From Bradyrhizobium sp. 149 (lineage in GTDB: Bacteria > Pseudomonadota > Alphaproteobacteria > Rhizobiales > Xanthobacteraceae): a stretch of 64,000 nucleotides of DNA. The notes beneath the pieces were generated by a model that made no database searches, was not told the DNA's origin, and worked only from the letters and a program-made list of their open reading frames with translations. The stretch lies in the NCBI RefSeq assembly GCF_023073915.1, contig NZ_JADPKK010000013.1, positions 62,001 through 126,000 on the forward strand. The letters run 5' to 3'. Made by a program: the position numbers and the translations under genes. Positions 49,763 to 58,330 of the stretch are shown piece by piece (position 1 is the first letter of the stretch; every line of letters starts with the position of its first letter).

Positions 49763-49817
49763 GATTGTTTCCAAATCGTAGACATAGACGTCATATTTGC
49801 ATGGATTGTCTCCAATC
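49763..49817. promoter_or_regulatory. Two LysR-type dyads between divergent lysR and dioxygenase genes
   Basis: CGATTGTTTCCAAATCG (49762-49778) and GGATTGTCTCCAATCC (49803-49818) share GATTGTYTCCAA and are each dyad-symmetric. Their starts are 41 bases apart, about four helical turns, on the same face of the DNA. Paired sites like these are usual for LysR recognition and activation sites. The first lies just upstream of the regulator start at 49748. Confidence 0.65.
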
Positions 49818-49876
49818 CAAAGCGGAACGATATTTCCGGCCAGAGCAAGACCGCTCCCGAATTCAGGAGGACGACA

Positions 49877-50815
49877 ATGTCTGGACTGCACCATGTCACC
49901 GCGATCGCCGGCGACCCCATCAGGAATTTCGGCTTCTACACCCGGAATCTTGGCCTGCGCTTCGTCAAGAAGACGGTCAATTTCGATGATCCCGGCACCT
50001 ATCACTTCTATTACGGCGACGAGACCGGCCGCCCGGGCACCATCCTGACCTTTTTCCCGTGGGCCGGCGTGCCGGCGGGGCGCCGCGGCGTCGGCGAAAC
50101 CCATCAGACTTCCTTCCGTGTTCCGCAGCACTCGCTCGGCTACTGGACCCAGCGTTTCACCGAGAAGGGGATCGCGTACGAGGCACTGGAAAAGCGTTTT
50201 GGCGAGTCCGTGCTGCCGTTCACAGACCCTGATGGCATGGCGCTCGCGCTCGTCGGTGTCCCCGGCGCCGAGAGCGAGCCTGGCTGGAGCAACGGCGATG
50301 TGCCGGCCGAGCATGCGATCCGCGGCTTCCACGGCGTGACCTTGCTGCTCGACAGCGCGGCGAAGACGGCGGCCGTCCTCACCGACGTGTTCGGCTTCAA
50401 GGAGGCGGCGCGCGAAGGCTCCGTGATCCGCTTCAAGGCGCCGGGCGACGTCGAAGGCAGCGTCGTCGATATCTACGAAGCGAAGGGCTTTTTGCGCGGA
50501 CACCAGGGTGGCGGCTCCGTGCATCACATCGCCTTCCGCGCGGCCGACGATGCCGAGCAGGGCAAGATGGCGCAAAAGCTCGTAAGCGATCACGGCCTGC
50601 ACCCGACCGAACAGAGGGACCGCAACTACTTCCGCTCGATCTACTTCCGCGAGCCCGGCGGCGTGCTGTTCGAGATCGCGACCGATATCCCCGGCTTCGC
50701 CGTCGATGAACCCGTCGCGACGCTGGGGCGTGACCTGAAGCTACCGAGCTTCCTCGAAGGGCAACGCAAGGAGATCGAGGATGTTCTGCCGAATTTAGAA
50801 GAGAGGGTATCGTGA
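49877..50815 (+). CDS. Glyoxalase-fold ring-cleaving dioxygenase (MhqO/PcpA/LinE-like)
   Basis: A 312-residue protein made of two vicinal-oxygen-chelate modules: GLHHVTAIAGDPIRNFGFYT (first metal His in LHHVT), then GFHGVTLLLDSAAKTAAVL, GGGSVHHIAFRAADD and SIYFREPGGVLFEIATDIPG with the conserved Glu. The family cleaves hydroquinone- or catechol-type rings with Fe2+. ATG 49877 is preceded by AGGAGG. The stop overlaps the esterase GTG, and a LysR gene diverges from it, which resembles the B. subtilis mhq set-up for quinone stress. Confidence 0.88.
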   Translation: MSGLHHVTAIAGDPIRNFGFYTRNLGLRFVKKTVNFDDPGTYHFYYGDETGRPGTILTFFPWAGVPAGRRGVGETHQTSFRVPQHSLGYWTQRFTEKGIAYEALEKRFGESVLPFTDPDGMALALVGVPGAESEPGWSNGDVPAEHAIRGFHGVTLLLDSAAKTAAVLTDVFGFKEAAREGSVIRFKAPGDVEGSVVDIYEAKGFLRGHQGGGSVHHIAFRAADDAEQGKMAQKLVSDHGLHPTEQRDRNYFRSIYFREPGGVLFEIATDIPGFAVDEPVATLGRDLKLPSFLEGQRKEIEDVLPNLEERVS

Positions 50816-51438
50816 CCGAGAATTCATTCATCCATCGTTTCGAGCCCGCGACCGGCGCGGGCTCCTCTCCTCTCCTGCTGCTGCACGGCACGGGTGGCGA
50901 CGAGAACGATCTGCTCGGGCTTGGCAAAATGATCTCGCCCGGCTCGGCCCAGCTCTCGCCGCGCGGCCGCGTGCTCGAGCACGGCATGCCGCGCTTCTTC
51001 CGCCGCCTCGCTGAAGGCGTCTTCGACGAGGAAGATGTGCGCCGGCGTGCGCGCGAGCTCGGCGACTTCGTCGCGGACGCACGGCAACGCTATGGCATCG
51101 CCGCGCCGATCGCGGTCGGCTTCTCCAACGGCGCCAACATCGCAGCCGCGCTGTTGCTGCTGAAGCCGGATGTGCTGGCGGGCGCGATCCTGCTCCGCGC
51201 CATGGTGCCGCTGTCGGATCCGCCCAAGGCCGAACTCGACGGCAAGCCGGTTCTGCTGTTGTCCGGGCAGGCCGACCCGATCGTGCCGCCAAACAACTCG
51301 GCACGGCTGGCGGCTCTGTTGTCGGAGTCAGGAGCGAGTGTGAGTCACAGGGTCCTGCCGGCGGGCCATCAATTGTCGCAAGCCGACGTGACGCTCGCCC
51401 GCGACTGGATCGGCAACGCCGCCGCGGAAGCGGCCTGA
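50812..51438 (+). CDS. Alpha/beta-hydrolase esterase (MhqD/phospholipase-carboxylesterase type)
   Basis: A 208-residue alpha/beta hydrolase with LLLLHGTGGDENDLLGLG (oxyanion region), the nucleophile Ser in VGFSNGANIAAALLL, the acid Asp in SGQADPIVPP and the His in LPAGHQLSQADV. It resembles the MhqD esterases that accompany MhqO-type dioxygenases. The GTG start overlaps the dioxygenase stop (GTGA), so the two are probably translated together. The substrate is not determinable. Confidence 0.88.
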   Translation: MTENSFIHRFEPATGAGSSPLLLLHGTGGDENDLLGLGKMISPGSAQLSPRGRVLEHGMPRFFRRLAEGVFDEEDVRRRARELGDFVADARQRYGIAAPIAVGFSNGANIAAALLLLKPDVLAGAILLRAMVPLSDPPKAELDGKPVLLLSGQADPIVPPNNSARLAALLSESGASVSHRVLPAGHQLSQADVTLARDWIGNAAAEAA

Positions 51439-51447
51439 TCCGGAAAA

Positions 51448-51477
51448 GCGGCGCATCGTTTTCGGACGGTGCGCCGC
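51448..51477. terminator. Hairpin between convergent esterase and corA genes
   Basis: GCGGCGCA (51448-51455) and TGCGCCGC (51470-51477) form a perfect eight-base stem with a 14-base loop that contains TTTT. It fills the 43-base gap between two convergent stops, a usual place for a bidirectional terminator. There is no clear T-run after the stem on either strand, so the call is tentative. Confidence 0.4.
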
Positions 51478-51481
51478 CGCT

Positions 51482-52456
51482 TCACTCGAACCAGCCGCGC
51501 CGCTTGAACCAGATCAGCGGCAGCACGCCGCTGGCAATGATGGCAAGCCACGCCAGCGGATAGCCGAACGTCCAGTCCAGCTCCGGCATGTGCTTGAAGT
51601 TCATGCCCCAGATTCCGACCAAAATCGTGGGCGGCACACCGACGACCGAGACGATCGTCAGGATCTTGAACAGCTCGTTCTGCTGGATGTTGATGAAGCC
51701 GAGCACGGCATCGAGCAGAAGCTGGATCTTGTCGGACAATCGCGTCTCGTAGTCACCGAGCGAAGCGACATCTTTCGAGACGGCCTCGAGGCGCTTCTTC
51801 GACGCGGCCGTAATCCATTCACTTCCGACATCGCCGGCAAACGAGGCCACGCGGCCGACGCCAAGCAGGACATCGCGCGCCTTGGCGAGCCGATCGGCCA
51901 GCTCCCCGATGTTCTCCAGCGCCTCGCGCATCCTGCGGCTGGAGCGGACCGGCCGCTTGGTGCGAACGAGCCCGCCCTTGAAGACGCCCCGCGAGAGCCT
52001 GTCGACCTTCGCACCGAGATGCTCGAGAATATCGGCCCCGCGATCGACCATGGCCTCGACCAGGCTGGTGAACACGCACATGCCGTTCTCCAGGCTGTCA
52101 TCCGAACCTATACGCTTGCCGATCTCGTCGAAGATCGGCAGCTCCGCGAAGCGCACCGTCACCAGCACGTGCGGGCCGATGACGAAACCCACGGGCGTGA
52201 TCTCGGCCTCGTTGTCCTCGTTGAGCCGGACCGCCGGCGAGCTGAGATAGAGCGTGCCGTTGTCGAGGATCAGGCGGCTCGACGCTTCGATCTCGCTGAG
52301 CGAATCCTCGGACGGAATACGTATCCTGAGCAACCGTTCGACGAACTGCTTTTCCTCCGCGGTCGCGTCCAAGAGATCAGCCCAAATGATCTCGGACGGC
52401 ATTTCCGCGCCGATCTTCTGCCAGTCGTCGGATGGCCACCTGTACAGTTTAAGCAA
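51482..52456 (-). CDS. CorA-family divalent cation transporter (magnesium/cobalt)
   Basis: A 324-residue protein with a long cytoplasmic domain (LEAMVDRGADILEHLGAKVDRL, helical), then two C-terminal membrane spans: KILTIVSVVGVPPTILVGIW followed by the GMN motif in GMNFKHMPELDWTFGYP, and PLAWLAIIASGVLPLIWF ending in the basic tail KRRGWFE. The start is chosen at TTG 52456 (L/M-LKLYRW), eight bases after GCGGAG; ATG 52495 (MPCDPARR) is an alternative with less family-like residues. It is convergent with the esterase gene. Confidence 0.88.
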   Translation of the reverse strand: MLKLYRWPSDDWQKIGAEMPSEIIWADLLDATAEEKQFVERLLRIRIPSEDSLSEIEASSRLILDNGTLYLSSPAVRLNEDNEAEITPVGFVIGPHVLVTVRFAELPIFDEIGKRIGSDDSLENGMCVFTSLVEAMVDRGADILEHLGAKVDRLSRGVFKGGLVRTKRPVRSSRRMREALENIGELADRLAKARDVLLGVGRVASFAGDVGSEWITAASKKRLEAVSKDVASLGDYETRLSDKIQLLLDAVLGFINIQQNELFKILTIVSVVGVPPTILVGIWGMNFKHMPELDWTFGYPLAWLAIIASGVLPLIWFKRRGWFE

Positions 52457-52806
52457 GAGCCGAACTCCGCACCTTCGCGCCGGATCGCACGGCATGCGGC
52501 CATCCTGCGCTGAGCTAACGCATGAGGGTTCCGAACGTTCAAGGTCGAGGGAGCGTCGGGGCGGCGCCAAGCCGAGCGGGCGCGGCCTCCTTCGATGATG
52601 CCATCATTCCAGTGTTTTGCCCGACGGGTCAACCGCATCCGCAACGGGCTAGCCATTCAATCGCGCCACGCGCAAGCCATTGAAATGACTAGCCCCGGCT
52701 ACTGTGCATGGGGTTGTTTTTCAGGTTTTGTTTTTGACCAGCGTCGTGACCATCTCTTTCGTCGGGAGAGATGGCCACCGAAAGCTCGCAGTCGTCCTGC
52801 GCGACC
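52457..52806. other. Gene-free stretch with palindrome and T-rich tract
   Basis: No convincing gene is seen in these 350 bases between the corA start and the stop of the peptide-binding protein. It holds TTTTGCCCGACGGGTCAA at about 52615-52632, a near-palindrome centred on CCCGACGGG. Further on, GCATGGGGTTGTTTTT is followed by a second T-run (around 52703-52738). The combination reminds me of dispersed intergenic elements in Bradyrhizobium, but copies could not be searched for. The corA promoter and the terminator of the peptide-transport operon must lie here. Confidence 0.45.
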
Positions 52807-54303
52807 CTACTCCCAATACCACGTCGAGAAATCGTTCTCGTACTGGGGCACGTCCTTCCAGACGCCCTTCAGCTTCTTGTTGGTGATGGTGATCAGCTGC
52901 GGCTGGTAAAGGTAGGCGGAGACGGCGTCGGTGGCCAACATGCGCTGGGCATCCCCGAGAAGTTTTGCACGGGCAGCTTCGTCTGGCGTCGATACGATCT
53001 GCTTGTAGAGCGCGTTGAACGCTTCGTTGTTGTAGCCGAGATAGTAGTCCGGCTCGGTGATCTTGACGAGATCGAACGGCTCGACGTGGCTGATGATGGT
53101 GAGATCGAAATTGTGCGGACCGTTGCCGGCGAACACCTGCGACAGCCATTGTGCCCATTCGACGTTCTCGATCTTGGCGATGATGCCGACCTTGGCGAGC
53201 TGGGCCGCAAGGATCTCGCCGCCCTGCCGCGCATAGGAGGGCGGCGGCAGCTTGAGCGACAGCTCGAGCGGGGTGGTAACGCCGGCCTCGGCGAGGAGCT
53301 TCTTGGCCTTCTCCGGATCGTAGGGGTTGATGCCGATGGTATCGACGAAACCGAGCGCGCCCGGCACGTAGAAGCTGCCGATCGGCGTGCCGAAACCGTC
53401 GACGGCACCGTCGATCATGGCCTTGCGATCGATCGCGGCGAGGATCGCACGGCGCACGCGGACATCGTCGAGCGGCTTCTTGCGATGGTTGATCGCGACG
53501 ATGGTCTTGGCCCTGGAGCCGCCGACCATGACATTGAAGCGCGGATCGGCCTTGAACTGCGCGATGGTGCGCTGGGCCGACACGCGGGGAAACGCGTCGA
53601 CGTCGCCCGACAGCAGCGCCGCCGTCTGCGCTGACGGATCGGAGATGAAGCGGATCGTCACCTTCGAGAGCTTGATCGCGGCGGCGTTGCGGTAGTCCGT
53701 CCATTTGGTCAGGGTCATCGAGGAGCCCTTGGCCCAGGCGCCAAGCTGATAAGGCCCGGTCCCGATCGGCTGCGTGATATTGGTCGGCGCGCTCTTCGGC
53801 TCGACGATCGAGCCGCTCGCCTGCCCGAGCAGGAACGGCAGGTTCGGCTCGGAATTTTTCAGCGTGATCACGACTGTGTCCGCGTCAGGCGCGGTAACCG
53901 ACTCGAAGCTCTGGAACAGGCTCTTGTCCTTGTTGGTGCTGGTGGCGACAGCATTGCGCTCGAACGAGAACTTCACGGCTGCGGAGTCGAACGGCTCGCC
54001 GTTGTGGAATTTGACGCCCTTGCGCAGCTTGAAGGTATAGGATTTCAGATCGGGCGATGCGGTCCAGCTCTCCGCCAGCAGGGGCGACGTGGAGCCGTCC
54101 TCGTTGATCTTGGTCAGCGTCTCGTAGATGTTGTAGAGCGTGACCTCGGCGATCGCGGCGGCCGCAGCGTTGGTGGGATCGAGGCCCGGCGGCTCCAGCG
54201 CCATCGCCATGACGACGCTGTCCTTCTTGCTCTGCGCCAGCACCGGCAACGGTGCCGCGGCAAGCGCGACGGCGAATACGACGATGGATAGTTTCCTGAA
54301 CAT
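52807..54303 (-). CDS. Oligopeptide/dipeptide ABC transporter binding protein (SBP_bac_5)
   Basis: A 498-residue periplasmic family-5 solute-binding protein with signal peptide MFRKLSIVVFAVALAAAPLPVLA. Family marks are ALEPPGLDPTNAAAAAIAEV, YTFKLRKGVKFHNGEPFDS (the family signature region), GTGPYQLGAW and VRRAILAAIDRKAMIDG. ATG 54303 is preceded by GGGGAG; the upstream start at 54324 would only add seven residues. It is the last gene of an amidase-DppB-C-D-F run and lies 55 bases after the ATPase stop. The ligand may be a peptide or another amide compound, given the amidase. Confidence 0.93.
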   Translation of the reverse strand: MFRKLSIVVFAVALAAAPLPVLAQSKKDSVVMAMALEPPGLDPTNAAAAAIAEVTLYNIYETLTKINEDGSTSPLLAESWTASPDLKSYTFKLRKGVKFHNGEPFDSAAVKFSFERNAVATSTNKDKSLFQSFESVTAPDADTVVITLKNSEPNLPFLLGQASGSIVEPKSAPTNITQPIGTGPYQLGAWAKGSSMTLTKWTDYRNAAAIKLSKVTIRFISDPSAQTAALLSGDVDAFPRVSAQRTIAQFKADPRFNVMVGGSRAKTIVAINHRKKPLDDVRVRRAILAAIDRKAMIDGAVDGFGTPIGSFYVPGALGFVDTIGINPYDPEKAKKLLAEAGVTTPLELSLKLPPPSYARQGGEILAAQLAKVGIIAKIENVEWAQWLSQVFAGNGPHNFDLTIISHVEPFDLVKITEPDYYLGYNNEAFNALYKQIVSTPDEAARAKLLGDAQRMLATDAVSAYLYQPQLITITNKKLKGVWKDVPQYENDFSTWYWE

Positions 54304-54358
54304 GCGTAACTCCCCGGCCTTCATCTTGTCCTACCCTACGCCAATCCCGCCGCGGGCG

Positions 54359-55363
54359 CTAACCCTCCACGGGCAATGGCGGCAACGCCATCACAGCCTC
54401 GGCCTTGTGGCAGGCGGCGAGATGCGTCTCGCCCACCTTGCGTAGCTCAGGCAGAACCTCGCGGCAATGCTGGTCGGCGAGCGCGCACCGCGACACATAA
54501 GGACATCCGGTCGCGGCCGCCGATTGCGAGGCGATCGCCTGGGCCCCGCGGCGGCGCCGGCCACCACCGGCGCGCGCCCGCGGTACGGCATCCAGCAATG
54601 CCCGCGTATAGGGATGGGCGCAGCGCTCGAACAAGTCCTCGGGACAGCCCTGCTCGACGATACGGCCGAGATACATCACCGCGACCTCGTCGCAGAGATA
54701 GTCGACGACGGCGAGGTCGTGGCTGATCAGGACGTAACTCAACCCGAACTGTTCCTGGAGGTCCTGCATCAGGTTGAGCACCTGCGCCTGGACGGAGACA
54801 TCGAGCGCGGAGACTGGCTCGTCGGCCACGATCAGCTTCGGCTGGGTGATCAGCGCGCGCGCAATGGCGATGCGCTGGCGCTGACCGCCGGAGAATTCGT
54901 GCGGATATTTCTCCATGTCGGCATCGCGCAGGCCCACCTGCCTCAGCACCGCAGAGACGCGCGTGCGAAACGTGGTGCGGTCGGCGCCCTCCAGCACAGT
55001 GAGCGGCTCGGCGACGATCCGCGCGATGGTCTGGCGCGGGTCGAGCGATCCGTAGGGATCCTGGAACACCATCTGGAAATCACGGCGCGCGCGGCGCAAT
55101 TCGTCGGCAGTGATGCGGTTGAGATCGCGGCCGAGCAGCGCGACCTGGCCCGACGTCGGCCGCTCCAGCGCCATCACCACCCGCGCGAAGGTCGACTTGC
55201 CCGAGCCGGATTCGCCTACTATGCCGAGGCTCTTGCCGGCGTCGACCCGCACGCTGACGCCATTGAGCGCGCGCACCTGCCCAGGCGGGCGGAACAGGCT
55301 CTCGCGCGGGAGCGTGTAGCGCTGCTCGAGATCCTTCACGTCGAGAAGGGGCGCCGTGCTCAT
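54359..55363 (-). CDS. Oligopeptide-type ABC transporter ATPase, DppF/OppF-like
   Basis: A 334-residue ATPase: Walker A GIVGESGSGKSTFARVV, Q-loop MVFQDPYGSLDPRQ, signature [15 protein letters not shown], Walker B LIVADEPVSALDVSVQ, and the oligopeptide-transporter C-terminal Cys cluster GCPYVSRCALADQHC. It pairs with the DppD-like ATPase encoded just upstream, whose stop it overlaps as ATGA. Both should sit on the inner face of the membrane with the DppB/C permeases. Confidence 0.94.
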   Translation of the reverse strand: MSTAPLLDVKDLEQRYTLPRESLFRPPGQVRALNGVSVRVDAGKSLGIVGESGSGKSTFARVVMALERPTSGQVALLGRDLNRITADELRRARRDFQMVFQDPYGSLDPRQTIARIVAEPLTVLEGADRTTFRTRVSAVLRQVGLRDADMEKYPHEFSGGQRQRIAIARALITQPKLIVADEPVSALDVSVQAQVLNLMQDLQEQFGLSYVLISHDLAVVDYLCDEVAVMYLGRIVEQGCPEDLFERCAHPYTRALLDAVPRARAGGGRRRRGAQAIASQSAAATGCPYVSRCALADQHCREVLPELRKVGETHLAACHKAEAVMALPPLPVEG

Positions 55364-56379
55364 GCGGACAGCGCTCCGACGCGTTCAGCCATCGACACGT
55401 CCGTCCGGATGCAGCGCACGAAGTGGCCCGGCCCGACGTCCACCATCGGTGGAAGTGCGACCCGGCATTGCTCGATTACGAGCGGACACCGATCGGCGAA
55501 GGTACAACCGGAAGGCAGATCGGCGAGCTCCGGCACCGTGCCCGATATCGTCGTCAGCCGTGTCCCCTTGCGTGCGCCGAGCTTCGGTCGAGCCCGGAAC
55601 AGGCCCTGCGTGTAGGGATGTCCCATGCGGCGGAACACTTCGTCGGTCGGTCCACTCTCGACGACCGTGCCGCCATACATCACCATCATGCGTTGCACGT
55701 TCTCGGCGATGACGCCGAGATCGTGCGAGATCAGGATCATCGACATGCCGCGCTCTTCGACGATATCGGCGATGAGGTCGAGGATCTGGCCCTGGATGGT
55801 GACGTCGAGCGCGGTGGTCGGCTCGTCCGCGATCAGAAGGTCGGGCTCGCAGGCGAGCGCCATCGCAATCGTGACACGCTGGCGCTGGCCGCCGGAAAAC
55901 TGGTGCGGATAGGCATCAATGCGCCTGGCCGGATCAGGCAGCCCGACACGATCGAGCAAGGCGATCGTCTCCTTGCGCGCCTGCCCGGCCGAATAGTTCT
56001 TGTGACGCCGCAGCGGCTCGGCGACCTGGTGGCCGATCGTGTGCATCGGGTTGAGCGCGGTCATCGGCTCCTGGAAGATCATGCTGATGCGGTTGCCGCG
56101 CAGACGACAATATTCCGCGTCCGACAAACCAACCAGTTCGCCGCCATCCAGCTTGACGCTGCCGGTGACGGCCGCACTGTCAGGCAGCAGCCCCATCAGC
56201 GACAACGCGGTGACCGACTTGCCGCAGCCGGATTCGCCGACGAGCCCGAGCGTCTCACCCCGTTTCAAGGAAAAGCTGACGCCGCGCACGGCGTGTGCCG
56301 GCCCGCGGCTGGTGTTGAGGCGCACGCCGAGATTGGCGACCTCCAGCAACGGCATGGTAGAGCGTTCGCCCATCGTCAT
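55360..56379 (-). CDS. Oligopeptide-type ABC transporter ATPase, DppD/OppD-like
   Basis: A 339-residue ATPase: Walker [19 protein letters not shown]-loop [17 protein letters not shown], signature [15 protein letters not shown], Walker [18 protein letters not shown]-loop [13 protein letters not shown], and the C-terminal [16 protein letters not shown] cluster. ATG 56379 overlaps the stop of the upstream permease gene, and its own stop overlaps the DppF-like start, so the three are tightly coupled. Confidence 0.94.
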   Translation of the reverse strand: MTMGERSTMPLLEVANLGVRLNTSRGPAHAVRGVSFSLKRGETLGLVGESGCGKSVTALSLMGLLPDSAAVTGSVKLDGGELVGLSDAEYCRLRGNRISMIFQEPMTALNPMHTIGHQVAEPLRRHKNYSAGQARKETIALLDRVGLPDPARRIDAYPHQFSGGQRQRVTIAMALACEPDLLIADEPTTALDVTIQGQILDLIADIVEERGMSMILISHDLGVIAENVQRMMVMYGGTVVESGPTDEVFRRMGHPYTQGLFRARPKLGARKGTRLTTISGTVPELADLPSGCTFADRCPLVIEQCRVALPPMVDVGPGHFVRCIRTDVSMAERVGALSA

Positions 56380-57269
56380 CGCTCCCGCGCCAGTCGTGGA
56401 TCGAACAGATCGCGAAGTCCGTCGCCGAGCAGATTGAGGCCGAGCACCGCGATTGCGATCGCCGCGCCGGGATAAACCGCTAGCATCGGCGACTGGAACA
56501 GCAGCGTCTGCGCGTCGTTCAGCATCCGCCCCCAGGACGGCTGCGGCGGCTGCGTGCCGAGGCCGAGATAGGACAAGGCGGCCTCGGCGAGGATCGCGAG
56601 CGCGAACTGGATGGTCGCCTGCACGATCAGGACCGACAGGATGTTGGGCAGCACGTGCTCAATGGTGATGCGGAAAGACCCTTTCCCCGCGGCGCGCGCG
56701 GCCAGCACGAACTCGCGCGCCCAGATCGCGTTGGCCGAGCCGCGCGTCAGGCGGATCAGCGTCGGGATTTGGAAAATGCCGATGGCGACGATCGAGGTCA
56801 CCATGCCGGGCCCGACGACCGCAGAGAGCATGATGGCGGAGAGCACGGCCGGAAAGGCGAAGGTGAAATCGGAGAAGCGCATGATGATCTCTTCAGTCCA
56901 GCCGCGCCTTGCCGATGCGAGCAGGCCGAGGCAGACGCCGAAGGTGAGACCGATGCTGACTGCGATGATGCCGACCATGATGGTGGAGCGGGCGCCGGCC
57001 AGCAGCAGCGAGACGATATCGCGACCGAAGACATCGGTGCCGAGCCAATGCGCGGCCGAGGGCGGCCGGAGTTTCGAGGCGATGTCGATCTCGTAGGGCG
57101 ACCAGGGCGTCCACACCAGCGACAGCAGCGCCGAGGCGAGAACCAGCAGGCTCAGCGCGCCGCCCAGCACGAAGCTGCGATGGCGCAGCGCGCGGCGCCA
57201 GAACGTCCGCGCCGGCAGAGGGCGCGTTGCGGCCGGCGCGTCGACGAGGGTGGTCAGCGGCGCGCTCAC
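56376..57269 (-). CDS. Oligopeptide-type ABC transporter permease, DppC/OppC-like
   Basis: A 297-residue inner-membrane permease: N-terminal FWRRALRHRSFVLGGALSLL (OppC_N-type first span), HWLGTDVFGRDIVSLLLAGA, and the EAA loop AREFVLAARAAGKGSFRITIEHVLPN split by AAGKGSF. The GTG start at 57269 overlaps the DppB stop (GTGA); a longer frame to 57536 reads through DppB in another frame. It forms the channel with DppB. Confidence 0.93.
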   Translation of the reverse strand: MSAPLTTLVDAPAATRPLPARTFWRRALRHRSFVLGGALSLLVLASALLSLVWTPWSPYEIDIASKLRPPSAAHWLGTDVFGRDIVSLLLAGARSTIMVGIIAVSIGLTFGVCLGLLASARRGWTEEIIMRFSDFTFAFPAVLSAIMLSAVVGPGMVTSIVAIGIFQIPTLIRLTRGSANAIWAREFVLAARAAGKGSFRITIEHVLPNILSVLIVQATIQFALAILAEAALSYLGLGTQPPQPSWGRMLNDAQTLLFQSPMLAVYPGAAIAIAVLGLNLLGDGLRDLFDPRLARER

Positions 57270-58216
57270 AGATCGTGCACCTTGATGCGGGGATCGACGA
57301 AGGCATAGAGCACGTCGACCACGAAATTGACGATGACGACCATGGTGGCGAGCAGCATCACGCAGTTGCGCACCACGATCAGGTCGCGGTTGGCGATCGA
57401 CTGGAAGATCAGGCGGCCGAGGCCGGGCAGATAGAACACGTTCTCGATCACGATGGTGCCGGCGAGCAGATTGGCGAATTGCAGGCCCATTACCGTCATC
57501 ACCGGGATCATGGCGTTGCGCAGCACATGGCTCCACAGCACCTCGCGCTTGCCGAGCCCCTTCGCGCGCGCCGTGCGGACGAAGTCTTCACGCAGCACTT
57601 CCAGCACGGCCGAACGCGTGACGCGGGCGAGGATCGCGGCCTGCACCACCGCGAGCGAGAGCGCCGGCAGCAGCAGCGACTTGATGCCGAGCCAGATGCC
57701 GTCCTCCCAGCCGGGAAAGCCGCCCGCCGACAGCCATTGCAGCCGCACCGAGAACAACAGCACCAGCAGGATCGCAAACCAGAAATTCGGCAGCGCGATG
57801 CCCACCTGCGTCAGCGACATCACGCCGACGTCGCCGAGCTTGTTGTGGTTGGCGGCGGTGTAGATGCCGGCCGAGAGCGCCAGCGTCACCGTGATCAGCA
57901 TGGACATCATCGCGAGCGGAATAGTCAGCACCAGCCGCTCCGCGATCAAGGCGGCAACCGGTGTGCCGTAGACATAGGAGTTGCCGAGATCGCCGACGAG
58001 CAGCCCCTTGATCCACTGCAAATAGCGAACCGCCAGCGGCTGGTCGAGCCCGAGCTTGACCGTGAGCGCACGCACCGCGTCCGCCGAGGCATCGGCGCCC
58101 ATCAGCATCTGCGCGGCATTGCCCGGAAGAGCATCCAGCACCAGGAAAATGATCACGGATGCGCCGACCAGCGTCGCCAGCAAAGTCAACAGACGACGGA
58201 GAACAAATACGCTCAT
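57266..58216 (-). CDS. Oligopeptide-type ABC transporter permease, DppB/OppB-like
   Basis: A 316-residue permease beginning MSVFVLRRLLTLLATLVGAS and carrying FLVLDALPGNAA, DQPLAVRYLQWIKGLLVGDLG and the EAA loop REDFVRTARAKGLGKREVLW, all typical of DppB. ATG 58216 follows a 114-base gap after the amidase stop that holds three 15-base iterons, so it may have its own promoter or control site there. Confidence 0.94.
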   Translation of the reverse strand: MSVFVLRRLLTLLATLVGASVIIFLVLDALPGNAAQMLMGADASADAVRALTVKLGLDQPLAVRYLQWIKGLLVGDLGNSYVYGTPVAALIAERLVLTIPLAMMSMLITVTLALSAGIYTAANHNKLGDVGVMSLTQVGIALPNFWFAILLVLLFSVRLQWLSAGGFPGWEDGIWLGIKSLLLPALSLAVVQAAILARVTRSAVLEVLREDFVRTARAKGLGKREVLWSHVLRNAMIPVMTVMGLQFANLLAGTIVIENVFYLPGLGRLIFQSIANRDLIVVRNCVMLLATMVVIVNFVVDVLYAFVDPRIKVHDL

Positions 58217-58277
58217 GCGCGCTCGGATTCAGGGCTCATCTGTTGCACGATCAACATGTCCGGGCACCGGAGGCAAG

Positions 58278-58322
58278 TGCTTTGCAAACAGACGCTCTGC
58301 AAACGGTCCCTTTGCGGCATGT
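58278..58322. repeat. Three 15-base iterons between amidase and DppB-like genes
   Basis: TGCTTTGCAAACAGA (58278-58292), CGCTCTGCAAACGGT (58293-58307) and CCCTTTGCGGCATGT (58308-58322) follow one another without gap. The shared core is CTYTGCRAAC in the first two, with the third weaker (CTTTGCGGC). They sit 62 bases upstream of the DppB start and could be a regulator-binding array or chance. Confidence 0.4.
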
Positions 58323-58330
58323 GCCTCACC

